Positions 35,144-45,467 of a stretch of 64,000 bases of DNA are shown in pieces. Every line of letters starts with the position of its first letter. Position 1 is the first letter of the stretch. The DNA comes from Oidiodendron maius Zn. Lineage: Eukaryota; Ascomycota; Leotiomycetes; Myxotrichaceae. The stretch lies in NCBI GenBank assembly GCA_000827325.1, contig KN832874.1:466067-530066 (forward strand), given 5' to 3'. The position numbers and the translations under genes were made by a program. Under the pieces are notes generated by a model. The model had not been told where the DNA came from, did no database searches, and saw only the letters and a program-made list of their open reading frames with translations.

Positions 35144-36547
35144 ATGGCGGACGACATGAATGGTAACACACAGAGAGGCAGCTCGTTGTCGAGTCGGCGA
35201 CCCCCAAGAGCATCATTCCCTCGAAAGAAAGCATGCCAGCAGTGCAGTGCAGGAAAAATGCGGTGCGATCTTAACAGACCCCGTTGTTCCAGGTGCGAAG
35301 TGCGTCGAACAGTCTGCGAGTACACGCTTGCGAAGCCGGTGGTGCATAGCACTCCACTTACAGTTAGAGATACGAGTACAGTTGATCTGTCAAATGACAG
35401 TAGTCATGTTGTTAGTCCACAACAACACAGTCTAATCTCGAAGGGGGTTGGATTTCGAGAGCCAGCAAATCCAGGGATTCCAGCAGAGAAGTCTGGAATT
35501 TTTGCTGCTACATGCGCTCAAGATCGTTTCCCTTCTTTAGACACAACATTCGCGGCTCGGGATGATGATAATGAGTACTGGACTAGCAGCCCACTCAACT
35601 TCGTAGCCATTAATTTAATCTGCACCATAGATCCAACAAGGATCCGGAATCGATGGCTTTCGGACTTCATTCCTTCACTTACGGATCGAGTTAAAATGTA
35701 TGCTCCCGAAGTTTCCAGCTTTGTCTTTCGAGTCTTGAAGACATATCCCTCAATTCTTCTAAGCAGAGGGCAGCTACCACCTTTTATCCATCCATCACAG
35801 CTGGCCGGGCCAGACATTCCAACACCACTTGCAAATTGTCTAAGCTTGGTACGGCTATGGGATGGACAAGTACGTGGGAGCGAAGCCATAGTCTGCGAGA
35901 CTATCAAGAAAGAGATGGATCGACTGTATGCTGAAGTAGGCCGCTCACTGTATTCCTATCACTATATCAAACTAATATTCGTCTTGAAGCGTGCTTCTTA
36001 CAATCAAATGGATAAACTTTCTGCCTGCCAGGCCTATTTGATTTACTCCATGATGCTTTTCTTTTCGCGGCAACAGGGACAATCACTCGTTGACAGGCAA
36101 ATCATGATAAATTTGCTGGATTTTGCTTGCGACATCGCTCAAGATGGACTGGTGTGTCCAGGTGAAATATCAAAGATTCGCCCAGATTGGGAATCATGGA
36201 TCGTTGCGTGCGCAAAACGCCGCACTCTTTATACCCTATACTTTTTCGACAATATTTTCTGTGCGGCGCATAACCTGCCCACATTTCTCGGAGAAGAACT
36301 AGAATCACTTCCGGCACCGGCAAGAAAATCTTTGTGGGACGCTCGGGACAGAAATACTTGGGAAAAGACATATGCATTACACCTCACCGAGTGGCCAGAA
36401 GGTGCATTTCGCATAAACGAGCTGTGGCCTGATATGTCGCCAGATAACGGAGAGAAGAAGAAGCGGCGAGTAGATAAATGGCTGCAGTCCGTGGATGAAT
36501 ATGGCATGATGCTATTTGCTGTGACGCACATAACACACGGTATATAG
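35144..36547 (+). CDS. Zn2Cys6 fungal transcription factor
   Basis: The frame is open from the ATG at 35144 to the stop at 36545-36547 (467 codons). The DNA-binding domain is C31-x2-C34-x6-C41-x6-C48-x2-C51-x6-C58, a classic zinc binuclear cluster, preceded by basic residues (PRKKACQQCSAGKMRC). The remaining 400 residues are the hydrophobic middle part usual in regulators of small clusters, ending DEYGMMLFAVTHITHG. A 54-nt stretch at 35936-35989 (GTAGGC donor, AACTAAT branch, TTGAAG acceptor) can be spliced out in phase and restores DRLYAERASYNQMDKLSACQ; I think it is an intron (449 residues). The gene begins only about 80 bp from the dead pogo element, so its promoter overlaps transposon remains. 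It lies just upstream of a broken transporter in the same orientation. Confidence 0.88.
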   Translation: MADDMNGNTQRGSSLSSRRPPRASFPRKKACQQCSAGKMRCDLNRPRCSRCEVRRTVCEYTLAKPVVHSTPLTVRDTSTVDLSNDSSHVVSPQQHSLISKGVGFREPANPGIPAEKSGIFAATCAQDRFPSLDTTFAARDDDNEYWTSSPLNFVAINLICTIDPTRIRNRWLSDFIPSLTDRVKMYAPEVSSFVFRVLKTYPSILLSRGQLPPFIHPSQLAGPDIPTPLANCLSLVRLWDGQVRGSEAIVCETIKKEMDRLYAEVGRSLYSYHYIKLIFVLKRASYNQMDKLSACQAYLIYSMMLFFSRQQGQSLVDRQIMINLLDFACDIAQDGLVCPGEISKIRPDWESWIVACAKRRTLYTLYFFDNIFCAAHNLPTFLGEELESLPAPARKSLWDARDRNTWEKTYALHLTEWPEGAFRINELWPDMSPDNGEKKKRRVDKWLQSVDEYGMMLFAVTHITHGI

Positions 36548-36815
36548 TCATTCATACTATATGGTCCAGCAATTAGTAGCGACAATGGAGATTACCTACT
36601 AGTTTGCCCCTTTCTTTACCGATTGATTGTTCAGAGTTCCAGTAGCGTTGAGAGCGATCTGCGAATTCCGCGCCACAAACCCCGTACTATTCTAGCAGAT
36701 CCGCCGTATCGGCATTATATACTACATATATAGAGCAGGATGCTTCTTTGGCAGTGACTCCCAAGCCTTATATTGTGAGCTGTACTTCCCCCTCACGCAT
36801 TTCGACCTGATAAAC
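36548..36815. other. Short spacer between regulator and dead transporter
   Basis: About 270 bp with no gene; it includes AT-rich sequence around 36715-36740. Confidence 0.4.
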
Positions 36816-38229
36816 ATGACAGATAATTCGAATGAGGAATTGGGACTTGCCCCTGGTTCCACCCCCAATTATCTGGACTCGGGACCTCACAGCATTTCAA
36901 ACCAATCCAGAGACGCATAATTGTGACTATTGTTGCAATTGCGGCAATGTTTTCAGCGTTTTCGTCGAACATATACTTTCCAGCTATACCATCTATTGCA
37001 AATAACCTCCGCGTCACCCCGGAAAGTGTGAATCTCACCGTCACATCTTATCTGATTCTCCCAAGACTATCACCGAGTATTTCGGGCGCAATTGCTGATG
37101 TTCACGGTCGACGAGTTACTTATATCATAACTTTCATTATTTACCTTGGGGCGTGCATTGGCCTTGCTGAGACAAAGCACTTCTATCAATTGGTGATCCT
37201 GAGATGTCTCCAAAGCACCGGGAGTGCGAGCACCATTGCCATCGGAGCAGGCGTAGTTGGTGATATTACAACTTGAGAGGATAGAAGGGAATATTTGGGC
37301 ATCTATCAAGCTGGATTGCTTTCTCCCCTAGCCATTGGTCCAATTCTAGGAGGAGTATTCTATCAGACACTTGGATGGAGGGCTATCTTCTACCAGAGAC
37401 CCTTCGATCACTGGTTGGAAATGGCTCGATACCGGCAAAAGGCCTTGCCGGCTCTCTTATAGCATACATTCAATGCCGCCGAGCTGTGAAAGCTGGCTCT
37501 GCAGACATCTCCAGCCCATCATCAACACCCATGACAAAGATGCCGGTGAACATATTAGGTCCTCTTCAGATAATTTTGGGAATGGAAGTCACCTACATCG
37601 TATTCTTCCTGGCCATAGCTTATACCGCCTGGCAAGTGATCATCACTGTCATGTCGACTCTCTTCAAGATAACGTACGATCTCACAGACCTCCAGATCGG
37701 GATCACTTTCATCTCAAACGAGCTAGGCTGTATTATTGGTACGCTTACAACAGGAAAATTCCTCGACTTCGACTACAGATGAGTGAAAGCCAATTATATT
37801 GGAACCCCAGAGGATTTTCCTCTTGAGAATATTCGGTTGAGGGCACTCTGGCTGTGGAGTGGCGTCCAATGCGCTTCAGTTATTGTCTTCGGATGGACGC
37901 TTCAATGCCATGTGCATATTGCCGTTCCCATCATCTGTACATTCTTCCTAGGCTGGGCGGCAACATCTGTGATCAGCACCGTTACGACATTCATGGTTGA
38001 TGTGTTCCCGGATCAAAACGCTTCTGCTACTGCTGCGCTGAATTTAGTAAGATGCTTAATGGCGGTAAGAGCGACGGCAGGAGCATTGCCCGATATTAAT
38101 TCCATGGGAGTTGGATGGACTTTCACTATGATATTCTTCATCAAATTGTCAAGCTTATCACTGGTTGTGCTACAACTTCGATATGGGCCGAAGAAGAGGA
38201 AGATAAGAGAGAGAGAGAGAGAAAGTTGA
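36816..38229 (+). pseudogene. MFS drug/H+ antiporter-type transporter, broken
   Basis: Pieces in three frame blocks make up a twelve-helix DHA1-type MFS protein. Segment one starts at the ATG 36816 but shifts frame before the first helix (36905 on: IQRRIIVTIVAIAAMFSAFS, then SNIYFPAIPSI). It continues through AIADVHGRR to GDITT and hits TGA at 37274-37276; the frame then resumes with EDRREYLGIYQAGLL. Around 37385-37392 the reading jumps frame, from GWRAIF to LPETLRSLVGNG, and the helix normally found between them is missing. A second TGA at 37780-37782 follows LDFDYR. The last part runs to LQLRYGPKKRK and an (AG)n tail. Two stops, one shift and one deletion make function very unlikely. Related transporters export toxins or drugs. 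Confidence 0.85.
38206..38222. repeat. (AG)n microsatellite
   Basis: About eight AG units at the 3' end of the broken MFS gene, encoding a run of alternating Arg and Glu. Confidence 0.85.
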
Positions 38230-38860
38230 CTTAATTTAACATCTTCACTACCTGAATTAGCCACTATATAACATATAGTCACTCCTTAACTACTCATAGT
38301 ATATAGTCTTTATTCATTGGTATATAATTATTATACACTTAATAAGCAGGTAATATTGCGCTATAAGGAGCCGTACTAGTTGTATTTGTATCTATCAACT
38401 TTAAGTTAGTGAGTATGCACTAGATACTTAGTAAGTATACGCTGTAAATTAGTGAGCATACCCCATAAATTTAGTGAGCGGCCACTAAATTCAAATAATG
38501 ACGAATACCCACATACCATTTGGCTAAAAAGGGTACTTTATCAACTGCTATGTGGGAGTTAGACAGCTTCTGGTATGTGGATGTAATTTGATGCAGTATG
38601 CGTGTATGGAGCCAATCATGAATTGTTATATTCTTACCGCTCTCTAGAGCCCCTTTTTATCTGGTCTGAAAAGGCTGCCAAATTAATTTCACGGTTGCGT
38701 AAATGCACCTATTGTGCAACAGTAATACACACACGTGCTGTCAGTTCACATGCCCGTCAACCAACCTCCAATTTTATAATATGCACTTCCACTTCCGGCG
38801 TTGGGGGTAAAACGCCAAGACGTGCGTGGTATAAAGATGTGAACCTCTCATGAGGCTTGG
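38230..38860. other. AT-rich intergenic region with spaced repeats
   Basis: No gene. It contains four copies of a TTAGTGAGTAT-like unit (38406-38483) and a 9-bp inverted pair CCACATACC at 38509-38517 and GGTATGTGG at 38572-38580. These resemble the subterminal structure of a DNA transposon, but no coding part is present. Confidence 0.5.
38406..38483. repeat. Four spaced repeats, about 22-bp period
   Basis: Units start at 38406, 38428, 38449 and 38471: TTAGTGAGTATGC, TTAGTAAGTATACGC, TTAGTGAGCATACCC, TTAGTGAGCGGCC. Each begins TTAGT(G/A)AG; spacing is 21-22 bp. The last unit is followed by CACTAAA and so forms an imperfect palindrome. Confidence 0.7.
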
Positions 38861-40522
38861 ATGCCGACTCCAACCTCTCAATTGGAAACCCGCGCGGCTC
38901 CCTGGATCCCACGAGTCCTTCCTGCCCTGGTCGTGATCTTGATATACCGCTTTGTGGTTCAAGAGATTGCTATCATGCGTGCAAACCCGGGAATGGGCTT
39001 CATGGCAGCCGTGGCGGCATCCCTTGCACGTCACGGGCACGCTGCGTCGACTGTTGACCTCAACTGGCATGCTCCAAGCTCAACTGAGATCAACAACCTG
39101 ACCCAGGTGATTGGAGGTTCAGGCGTCTACAGCTTCATCTTCAACAGCTCCAACACCCCCGCGTATGAGTATGGAATCTACAATTGGTGCAACATGCCAC
39201 ATGTCCGGGCAACGGAGTACAAGAAAGTTTCCTCTGAATACCAGCTTCTATATGTGGAGGTGGTGAGTTGATCCGGAAAAGAAGTTGAAGCAATGGCCCA
39301 TGTTAATATTTCACCTCCAGATTCACAGACATCACAAGCGGACCGTGTATGCATCAAACTCCTTCCCAGTCGAGTCATACGGTTGGGATTGCAATGATGA
39401 AGGGCTTTTCTACTATGGCCAGCCAAGCAAGGGGAAGAAGTCCTCGCCTGCCTACTGGCAGGGATATATCTCTCCAACCAACCCCTTCATTCCATCTGGT
39501 TTCCTAGGAACGTGTCAATTCCCACAGATCACAGCCGAGGGACTAGAAGACTCGTGGCAGCATGGGCGGGATCTATATGGCGTCTATCATGACCTGTTGC
39601 ACTTCCTCCCGCCAAACGTCAATGGAAAAGTCACGTTCAGAGTTACACAAAATGTCATCACCAGCGAAGTGGCAGGAATGGCGATCAATGGAATGTTTGG
39701 CACTGAAGCAAAGTTCCCCCTCCTTGTCGAAGTTAGTCTGATGATAGTCTGTCGTATATAAGGAAGCTGACGGATACACAGGCAAGCGGCATTGACTCTC
39801 TGGAGCCAACATATAGCTGCCCTACGTCTTCCAACCTATTCTCCGCCATTAAATCTGGCGCCAATTGGACAGCACACCTTACGGCAGCCGCACCTCTCTA
39901 TGCCGCGCTTGACGACATCTCTGGCGTCCCCCCCTCTGACGGCGGCTTCCATGCCAGCTTCGACCACTACTATGACAACCTCTCCGCTCGTCAATGCCAT
40001 GCCAAGACGCTACCCTGCAAACTCGTCAACGGAGTAAACTCTACCACGTGTGTCACTCAAGACCTCGCCGACGAGGTCTACCGCTTAGGTAACTACGAGT
40101 ACTCATATATGTATCGCGACGACCCTCGCAGCCTAGCCGCTAGCTCCACGAGTTTCGGTGTTTGGATCGGGGAACTCACAACGCACATCCGGGACCTCAT
40201 CAGTGGAAAGAGCGACGTGATTTACAGACACAATGTCGCACATGACGGTTCTATATCCAGATTACTGTCAGTTCTGCAACTCGATGTCATGGTCTGGCCG
40301 GGTATGGGCTCCGAGGTCGTGTTTGAAGTGTACAAGAAGAGCCATACTAACAGCTACTACCTTCGCGTATTGTGGGGTGGCCAGGTGTTGAAGAGCTCTA
40401 GCCCAACCTTGGCCATGATGGACATGGTGCCATTGGATCGTGTACTTGCGTATTTCGACGGGCTGGTCGGAGCTGAGGCCAGCAAGGTCTTTGGCCAGTG
40501 TAATGGGAGCATTCCCGTATAA
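38861..40522 (+). CDS. Histidine-phosphatase-superfamily (acid phosphatase-like) membrane or secreted protein
   Basis: Exons 38861-39262, 39321-39731 and 39782-40522 encode 517 residues. Introns are GTGAGT...CCAG (58 nt) and GTTAGT...ACAG (50 nt), both phase 0. Joining the first two exons gives YVEVIHRHHKRTVYASNSFP. This is the phosphohistidine motif of branch-2 histidine phosphatases (RHGxRxP in the canonical form), here RHHKRT. The proton-donor motif appears near the end as YRHNVAHDGS (usual HD). QFPQITAEGLEDSWQHGRDL fits the QLTxxGxxQ block. A hydrophobic segment near the N-terminus (VLPALVVILIYRFVV) is a signal anchor or signal peptide. Several N-x-S/T sites suggest passage through the secretory route. 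Fungal members of this type are uncharacterised; catalytic ability is uncertain because of the altered motif. Start: the ATG at 38861 opens the frame. Confidence 0.85.
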
Positions 40523-40814
40523 TGGACTCAAGAATAAATACCAATTCTCTTAATGTCTTAATCTGCTAACAAGTTTTGGGGAAATGCGTGGTTTGTGGTA
40601 TCAGACAATTGTAATTGGGTCACTTGCAGATAGGGTGCTGTGTAAGGAACTGCAAGGTCCTATTCGCCGTCTGACCACCCAATGATCAATTAATGGCTAA
40701 TCCGAGTAACGCCCATCTTAAAGACTCCCATCCATCGATAGCCCGTACTTCCCTCAACTACTTAGGTTCGTCTATCATGGAATCCTCTGGAGAGCCACGT
40801 CGATACTGAGGTAT
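40523..40814. other. Intergenic between convergent genes
   Basis: 3' flanks of the phosphatase-like and Ama1-type genes. Nothing else seen. Confidence 0.45.
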
Positions 40815-43533
40815 TTAACGAATAATCTCGCCTTCCTTTTCAATGCCTTCCAGTGCTTCGAGAATATCACTCCCACCTAATAATCCCTTCCCTCCGGCCG
40901 TAGTCTTCGGGCTCGCAGTCCAAACCTCGTGGAACTTGACACTCTCATCGCTGGATGCTACCACAATACACCCCTCTTGAGCTGTCCTGCTTAACCCACG
41001 GCCACCTTCTCCACTCGTATGGCTCTCGTTCGGCCCCCCTGGGTACGAAATCGCGTAAAGAGCGCGATGTTCGCCATCCCACGGTATCGCTGCAACCTGC
41101 TTGCATTCGGGCCACGAGAAAACCGCTATTCGATATGGATGCTCGGGCTGTGCATATCCAAAGGTGGCCGCGATCTCCCGTCGAGTGGTAGACCAGATCA
41201 ATGACGTGACCTGTGCTGACACGTTGATTGTAGCTAGACATGCTCCTGAAGTGGTGTGAAAGAAGTGTATGCACTTATCATTACTCCCTCCTCCAGTAGC
41301 TACAAGACCATCTCGCCACGGGCAAAAGGCTATGGCTTTAACAGCAGCTCCATGCATCCACCGATGCTTCTCCGCTCCGGGTTTGATCTCTCTGATTTGA
41401 CCTCGACCCGCAATCATATGGAGTCGTTGGGTTACTCCTGCACCAATCAAAACCTCTTCGACATTACTGGGACTCTCATTCGCTGACTCCAGAATGGAAT
41501 GAGTTTGGAATAGGCAACAGAGATTGTCGTTACCGCCTGTAGCAAACATGGCCCCGTCAATGCAGAACGAAAGTCCACAAATCTGTTGTGTGTGAATAGA
41601 GATCCGCGCCAGCAGGGTTGCCGATCCAGACCACCCAACACGAGCGACCTCCCAAGAATCAGGCCATTCCACGGAGTAGTAATAGACGCACCCAATTTCG
41701 TCTCCAACAAGTAGGTCTTCTGTTCTGGCCTGCACTCCGGGAGCAAGTGGATTTTTGGATGGTCGCATAGTAACCTTAGGCCTCCAAGTGATACATGCAA
41801 CAGGGCATGGCTGCTGAATCTCGAAGCGAGGTAGCAAACTATCATAGAGAGACATCAGGTGCAGAGAGCCATCAGATCGACCAAATGCAAGGATGGATTT
41901 ACACCCCTGAGTGGACGAAAAAGAGAGTGATGTTAACCAAGACCCATTTGAATTCCCACCGTTCAAAAGGTGAACGCCTTGCATTTCTGACCAGGCATAG
42001 AGCAGTGAGCCAAGCCCGACGGCAAGTGTGTGACAAGTTGCTGAGTATGCCAAAATAGAGCAATAAAAATCATCGCGAAGGTTAGGAGCATCTAGAACCG
42101 TGAGCAGCGTTAGAAATTTATTTCCCCAAAGGAAGGGGGTACTTATTTGAAAGGCGAGATCGGAAGTGTTCGAATTTCTTGCGTTAAAAAGGCTTCTAAT
42201 CTACGTTAGATGAAGTATCTATAATAAGAATCTACTGGCATGGGTTAGCTTACTATGTTCTGGCCCTCCGAGAACCCACTCTGTACCATTCCAGGTAGTC
42301 TTAATTTCTTTCTCCGTATTTCCCAATCCAATAGGCGGGACATGTTTTACAGGTGATGCCAAATGTTCACGGAATTCCAAGACTCTAGACACGCGATCAA
42401 GCTCTAAGGCCTCTGCCAGGCGATCTTCATGCTTTTCTAGCTGTTCCTTTTCGTTCGGACGGGCTGCTAAGAATGATGTGGTATAGAGAGGTGCATTAGT
42501 TCCACTTACCAGGAGTCCACCACGACCGCTAGGTACTCCTGTACTTATGGGCGCAAGTCCTCCAACGGTCCATACCGTGCCAACACTTACCTACAGAACA
42601 AATAAAGGAGTGAGTATCACTTCGCACCAGCAAAGGCCACAACTCACTTGACGCTCCGGGTTGTGCGGTGGTTCTTGCTGGAAAGTGAGTATACTTGCTC
42701 CTGCCAAACGATCAGACTTATTCCAACGATAAGCAGGTGGTTTGTGTACCAGCGCCCCCGCTCCGATTAGCCGATATATTCCGTCTCGTCGTTATACGAA
42801 TTGACTGAGGAGTCGGCGACGTAGCTCTTCGACGGGGGCTAAAGGCATCTGCACTTGCACCGCTGTGCCGGAGTAGTTTCTCTTCAGGGGACAAACTGTG
42901 GGGATCTTTATTTGCTCGGAAGCTTGTACTGGCAGAATTGGCAGTTGTTCTTCGGGGTAGGAATCGATCTAGCGATCTAAACGAGCTACTCGATCGAACA
43001 CTATCACTCGACTGAAACTTTTTCAACGAAGGTCGCGGACGGCCTTCGGAGCTGCTCGAGCGATCAGTTCGGCGAGGTATTATCGATGCAGCAGGACTCA
43101 AATCTGATGATCCATCGAAATGCGACTTTGGGACCGATATGCAGCGATTTTTACCGTGTAAACCATTGATATTCCGCAATTCTGGGTTACTTGTACACCT
43201 CTTGCCAGAAGGCAAAGTAGTTGTGGATAATCGGCGTTTCGGTTCGTCACAAGCACCATCGAACCTTTGCTTAATTGACTTAGTCCGAGAATACTCGGCG
43301 GGCTGGATTCCCAGCCATGAACTCTTATTAAATCTTCCAAACCAAGATGGGGTCTGGAAGTCTGGTAACCGGTTCAGTACATCCCCACTTACTACCCCGA
43401 GTTGCTTACCGAACACTGTGCGCTTCTTCTTTCCACTTGGGGGCATGGGAGAGTTGGTTTCGTAACCTGTGTCAGTGGGGCCAATTGGACCTTTGAAAAT
43501 TCGGAGGCTGTCGTAAGACTTGAAGAAAGACAT
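40815..43533 (-). CDS. AMA1: Ama1-type (Cdc20/Fizzy family) APC/C activator, meiosis-specific type
   Basis: The minus-strand gene runs from the ATG at 43533 to 40815. Exons by my reading: 43533 to about 42798, then an unclear junction, an exon ending 42648, then 42590-42254, 42192-42147 and 42099-40815. Introns 42647-42591 and 42253-42193 are GT-AG; 42146-42100 appears to be AT-AC. APC/C activators bring substrates to the anaphase-promoting complex; Ama1 acts in meiosis and sporulation. Evidence: a C-box-like DRFLPRR with NKDPHSLSPEEKLLRHSGAS after it, FQTPSWFGRFNKSSWLG near the N-terminus, VLDAPNLRDDFYCSILAYS before the WD40 propeller, and the C-terminal Ile-Arg tail (EGEIIR) that docks to the APC/C. 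The frame changes near a G run at 42755-42759, so one short intron or a 1-base shift is needed there. The N-terminal start may not be the true first exon. Confidence 0.82.
42100..42146 (-). other. Candidate AT-AC intron in the Ama1-type gene
   Basis: Read on the minus strand from 42146: ATAAGT...TTTCTAAC...GCTCAC, 47 nt, with a perfect fungal branch site 12 nt before the end. Removing it joins CGCCTTTCAA to GGTTCTAGAT and gives PISPFKVLDAPNLRDD with the frame open on both sides. GT-AG alternatives (donor 42142, acceptor 42092) shift the frame or leave a TAA. Confidence 0.65.
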
Positions 43534-44045
43534 CTTGGAGCAAAGGAGCGATTCGAGGAGGCAAAAGATAGGCCACGACAGAAATATGGACTATCCACTC
43601 TTCTCTCTCGAAAGTGAAGGAAATACAGTCCGTATTAAACTCAGAGATGAGTAGAGAGGCTCAATGGAGGGGGCTGGATAGCCACAAGCTAGTGATAAGA
43701 AAGAATATCGACCAGTGGGAAGATACTGTTTAGAGCCTGGATGGGAAAGGCATGTAGTGTTGAAATTTCCACAAAATGATCCTGCATCGGTCTGTTAAAG
43801 GCTGCTAGTGATACTTTAAGGTGGCAATGTTCCTTCATTCCTCGAGCTAGACAGCGAAGAAAAGAAATCTTGGGGCAATAAGAGAACGAGGTTTGCGAGA
43901 AAGAGCGAGGAGGCATTAAAGTTGTTGCATGACCGGAGCAGGCTGACGATTAGCTAATTCCTGACTCGCGCTAATCCAGATAACACTTCATGGCCCTCAG
44001 CCGGATCCTACGCTCTACTTATGAGGAGTACGCGCAATTTTCGAG
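43534..44045. promoter_or_regulatory. Divergent AMA1/BET4 intergenic region
   Basis: About 510 bp between opposite-facing genes, so it holds both promoters and leaders. No specific site is claimed. Confidence 0.5.
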
Positions 44046-45467
44046 ATGGCAAGCGTATGACTTTGTATTGTAACATTCTGAGTACAGTGCTGATTAGGAA
44101 GACAGCACGGTATCCCGCGTTCATCTACGACCGAACCAAAGACTGAGCAAGCTAGACTGAAGGAACAAGAGCAGATCCAGGAATATACGGCACTGGTGGA
44201 TTTGATTGACGCAAAGGTGAGCAGTCACTTATCTTTAAGACATAACCTCTCTTAAAGTCACAACCACTCACCTCTGGCAGATTGCCGAGCGTCAGTACAC
44301 CCGCGAAGTTCTTGACCTGACGTCCAAACTGCTGAAGAAGAATCCGGAAAACTATACAATATGGAACGTCCGGAGGCGCTTGCTAATACATGGCTTATTC
44401 TCCAAACAATCGGATTCATCGTTGCCCTTGACGGAGTCGCAGAGTTTTTCTCCGGGCGCCACTACCACCACCTCATCCGCCAATTTATCCTCATCTGCTA
44501 CTACTTCGTGGGCCTCGAAAGAGACCCTGCCCAACCGAGCCTCCCCGATTCCTGGGAAGAATGGTACAACTCATGACTTAATAAAGGGGGATCTAGACTT
44601 TATCTTCCCATTGATGATCGAGTATCCAAAGTGCTATTGGATCTGGAACTACCGATTATGGCTCTTAGATCAGGCAATCGATAGACTGGAAGTAGATGTT
44701 GCAAGAGAGCTATGGAGCCGGGAACTCGCTCTGGTCGGGAAGATGTTAAATAGAGATAGTCGGAATTTCCATGGCTGGGCATACAGGCGGGGCGTCATAT
44801 CACAGCTCGAGAGCTCTAAGCTACATGGCAGGAGCATGGTGGAATCGGAATTCGGATATACGACTAAGATGGTCAAGGCACATCTCTCCAACTTCTCTGC
44901 ATGGCATTACCGCAGCAAACTTATCCCAAGATTGCTTACCGAACGAGCTGCTAGCGATCTTGAAAGATACCAATTCCTGAATAATGGTTGGTGCCTGCGA
45001 CTGCAGCTCCCACGCTTTGCTAATAAGATACAGAATTTGAGCTCATCACCAACGCCATATATGCGGACGCTTATCCATACGCTCAGTCAGTATGGTTCTA
45101 TTACCAGTTCCTTATGAGCACCATTGTCGACGAAGTCGGCCACGCAATCATCACCCCCAACTTAACTGATGAAGACCGTATCGAATACGCCACAAAGCAG
45201 CTCGTGAACCTCCGGGACATGCTGGACGGCGCTGAAGATTGCAAATGGATATATAATGCGCTTCTGGAATACACTTTAGCATTAAGTCGGATGCAAAATC
45301 GTCAACCTCTTGAGGTTGATAAGGAGGAGTGCAGGTCATGGCTGGCGGAGCTGAGGAAGTTGGATCCATTAAGGTCTGGGAGATGGGATGATGTTGAGAA
45401 GTCGTTGAAATGGCTGGATGTGGATTCCCGTTTCGCGCCTGAATCGGGCGGTCCTATTGAATTATAG
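44046..45467 (+). CDS. BET4: Rab geranylgeranyltransferase alpha subunit
   Basis: Exons 44046-44054, 44106-44216, 44281-44986 and 45034-45467 encode 419 residues. The first exon is only three codons (MAS) and joins HGIPRSS, as in relatives that start MASHGV. All introns are GT-AG (51, 64 and 47 nt). With Bet2, Bet4 attaches geranylgeranyl groups to Rab GTPases presented by the Rab escort protein. Five prenyltransferase-alpha repeats are visible: NPENYTIWNVRRRLL, CYWIWNYRLWLLDQ, NFHGWAYRRGVI, NFSAWHYRSKLI, and DCKWIYNALLEYT. Between repeats one and two is a serine/threonine-rich insert of about 55 residues (from SKQSDSSLPL to GKNGTTHD). The family has a shorter loop here. Confidence 0.93.

Noticed and set aside
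36860-36920. Joining the MFS start to its first helix with a 37-nt intron
   Set aside because: The phase does not fit, so a frame shift is the simpler reading of an already broken gene.
35144-40522. A secondary-metabolite gene cluster around the regulator and transporter
   Set aside because: No core enzyme (polyketide synthase, peptide synthetase, terpene cyclase) is present; only a regulator, a dead transporter and a phosphatase-like gene.
42092-42142. GT-AG intron (donor GTACCC, acceptor TTCTAG) in the Ama1-type gene
   Set aside because: It shifts the frame of the WD40 part and keeps a TAA in the well-matching reading before it.
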